64,000 nucleotides of DNA from Diphasiastrum complanatum (taxonomy: Eukaryota; Streptophyta; Lycopodiopsida; Lycopodiales; Lycopodiaceae), in assembly GCA_029204225.1 (NCBI GenBank), contig CM055114.1:10129948-10193947 (forward strand), in the 5' to 3' direction. The first letter of the stretch is position 1. Each line of letters opens with the position of its first letter. Made by a program: the position numbers and the translations under genes. The notes beneath the pieces are model-generated. The model had not been told where the DNA came from and made no database searches. It was given only the letters and a program-made list of their open reading frames with translations. Positions 62,092-64,000 of the stretch are shown piece after piece.

Positions 62092-62852
62092 AGACCCACA
62101 ACTGATCTCAGAATGAACGTAGCAAAATACATAGAAACCAAAAAGTGTATATGTTTAAAGGTCCGCTGTGGAAGAAAAATGCATTAAAACCTAGCCATCA
62201 AATATCTTCTGTAAGGTATAAGCATATACGCTTCAAAACAATCAGTTTAAAGTACCATCCTTTTATGGTTCACAAAAAGCCTCAGAAAATCACATTTAAT
62301 TGCAACAAAATGACATAAATTAGCCTGGGCCAATGTTCATAATGCTTTGCTTCGATCTGAAAAAAGACACTTAGCATATGCAATGTTCTGAATGTTGAAA
62401 TTTGGAGCAATATTTGTGGGTTTGCAGCGACACTTCACAGTCAGGTGAGCTGACTCGGCAGTTAGGAAACTAGGCTAATGGTTAGGTACACGTAGGCATA
62501 ATGCTTTTCTTGATAGGCTTAGGGACACGTATGGAAAAGTGCCTTCTTGGCAATGATCATGATTTTTCTATATGATGGGTAATCAATAGAAGATCAATAT
62601 GCTTTTTGTAATTCTGATTTGTCTGATTTGGCTTGTAGCTTTATTGCTTTTGTTTACGCTCTGATAATTGTGTGTCTATGATTGTTCGTCCTATTTTGTA
62701 CATGATCAATTGTGCATTGACACATAATCTCACAAAGGCTATGGGCCCACATACATCGTAAAGGACAGCTGACGTCTGCGAAGAGACAGGGGTACGGAAT
62801 CCGAGCGTTCGAGAGGAGGGGCGGAAGATTAAGCAAACCGACGATCAGAAAG
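62092..62852. other. SMG7 upstream intron or flank
   Basis: I looked on the minus strand for an exon encoding the usual SMG7 N-terminus and found none. A plausible LTR or PBS for the following copia element was also not found. It is likely intron sequence plus retroelement leader. Confidence 0.45.
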
Positions 62853-64000
62853 ATGGAAGCGCATGGAGCTGTTGAGCACCGAGCAATCGAGAGGTTCGAA
62901 GGGGAAAAGTATGCTTTGTGGAAGTGGAGAATCAAGATGATTCTCGAGGAGAAGGGGCTATGGGGGATCGTGGAGGGAACGGAGGCTCCTCCTGCAGCTG
63001 ATAGGGAAGGTGTTGCGAATGCTGAGGCTGCCAGAGCGTTTCAAGTGCGGGAGAAGAAGGCGTTCGCCACAATCTGCTTGAGCCTGGGTGAGATGCCTGC
63101 TTCGCAGGTGCAGGATGCCAAAACTTCTGCAGCAGTGTGGAAGACACTGGAAGGCATATACGAAGGAAAGGGTGTAGCAAACGTGCTGCTCCTGAGGAGG
63201 AGATTGGCTAATACCAAGATGGCAGAAGGTGAGTCCCTGCTGGAGCACCTTGAGAAAATGAAAGGCTTGGCGAGACCATTGGAAGCGGCTGGAGCAGCCG
63301 TGGAAAAAACTCATCTTGTTTTTACAACCTTGGGAAGTTTGCCTGTGTCCTACGATCCATTGATCATGGTGCTTGAGAGCATGCGCATAGAGGATCTTGA
63401 ACTGAACAATGTGATGCAGAGGCTGTTGCAGGAAGATGAAAGGAGGAAGAGCCAGGTGGGAACGGAGGAATTAGCTCTGATCAGAAGAGCACCACCTGGC
63501 GGGTTCAGGGACAATCGAGACAGCTGGAAGAAGCAAGGATCAGATAAGAAACATCAGAGCGATGGCAATAGAGAGGGCTGGCATGGATGATCAGGGAAGG
63601 CTTCACAAGGGGAGCGCAGAAAGGACATCATTTGCTACTACTGCAGCAACAGCGGACATATAGCGAGAGAATGCAAAAAGAGGGCAAAGGACATGAAGAA
63701 GAATGCAACGCAAGCGAATGTAGTGGAGGAAGAGAAAGAGGAGGAAGATATAGCTTTCATGGCGATAGATCATAGGGGAAGAGAAACGCAGCAAAGGGGC
63801 AAGAGTCAAGCACACCCCAAGGAAAGGACATTACCAGGATGGCCCCATAGAGATCACAAGCTCTGAAGACAACATGGAGAGAGACGGCAACTGGTACTTG
63901 GACTCTGGTGCGATGGCACACATGACGAATGACAAGAACGGCCAAGAAAGGAGGGTAGTCGTGGGGAACAACATGACAATTCGATCACCAGGCAGCGGAA
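62853..64000 (+). pseudogene. copia gag-protease, 5' part (element 3)
   Basis: Gag starts at ATG 62853 (MEAHGAVEHRAIERFEGEKY) with the copia Gag pattern YALWKWRIKMILEEKGLW and a UBN2-like region. The frame meets a TGA at 63588-63590 and then continues in the same frame through the zinc knuckle CYYCSNSGHIARECKKR. Another frame carries the protease WYLDSGAMAHMT (about 63893-63930), so there is a shift before it. The sequence runs off the window end. The sequence is divergent from elements 1 and 2, so it is a third copia lineage. One stop and one frameshift mark it as a degenerate copy. Confidence 0.85.

Overview
This window is nuclear DNA from a land plant with a large, repeat-rich genome. The evidence is spliced genes with GT-AG introns up to 5.8 kb, plant-specific gene families (POLAR-like, plant SMG7), Ty1-copia elements primed by initiator-Met tRNA, LINEs, a hAT element, a Helitron, and many long (GA)n tracts. 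A fern is my best guess from the mix of long introns and nested retroelements, but this is inference and no single feature proves it.

Three host genes can be traced exon by exon. (1) 14200-20121, plus strand: the 3' part of an hnRNP-Q-like RNA-binding protein with two visible RRMs, RGG tracts, a C2H2/U1-type zinc finger and a dsRNA-binding domain. Its first RRM is not next to the visible exons; retroelements occupy that position. (2) 29065-40691, plus strand: a POLAR-like coiled-coil protein, six coding exons, with a G-box-rich promoter. (3) 62082-57345, minus strand: SMG7, the nonsense-mediated decay factor, lacking only its extreme 5' exon(s) in this window. All exon phases of the three models add up to whole codons.

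Mobile DNA fills most of the rest. 780 to about 4270: two LINE copies head to tail on the minus strand, each ending in a (CT)n tract rather than poly(A). 5233-13873: a truncated copia element (plus) into which a nearly intact, young copia element (minus, 5850-11142, 5-bp target duplication) has inserted. 21887-23725: an internally deleted poly(A) LINE with a target duplication. 23890-24218: a second poly(A) LINE tail. About 25134-25573 and 52620-53055: two diverged LTR/PBS remnants of one family. 43201-49433: a complete hAT transposon with an 8-bp target duplication, terminal and subterminal repeats, a four-exon transposase with an intact catalytic triad, and an extra small coiled-coil gene on the opposite strand. 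55835-56084: a 250-bp Helitron. 62853-64000: the gag-protease start of a third copia element.

The best candidate for something undescribed is the hAT element: an apparently complete transposon carrying a second, convergent gene with its own TATA-like box, plus a very long AT-hook-containing C-terminal extension on the transposase. The (CT)n-tailed LINE pair with a covarying 3' stem-loop is the next most interesting.
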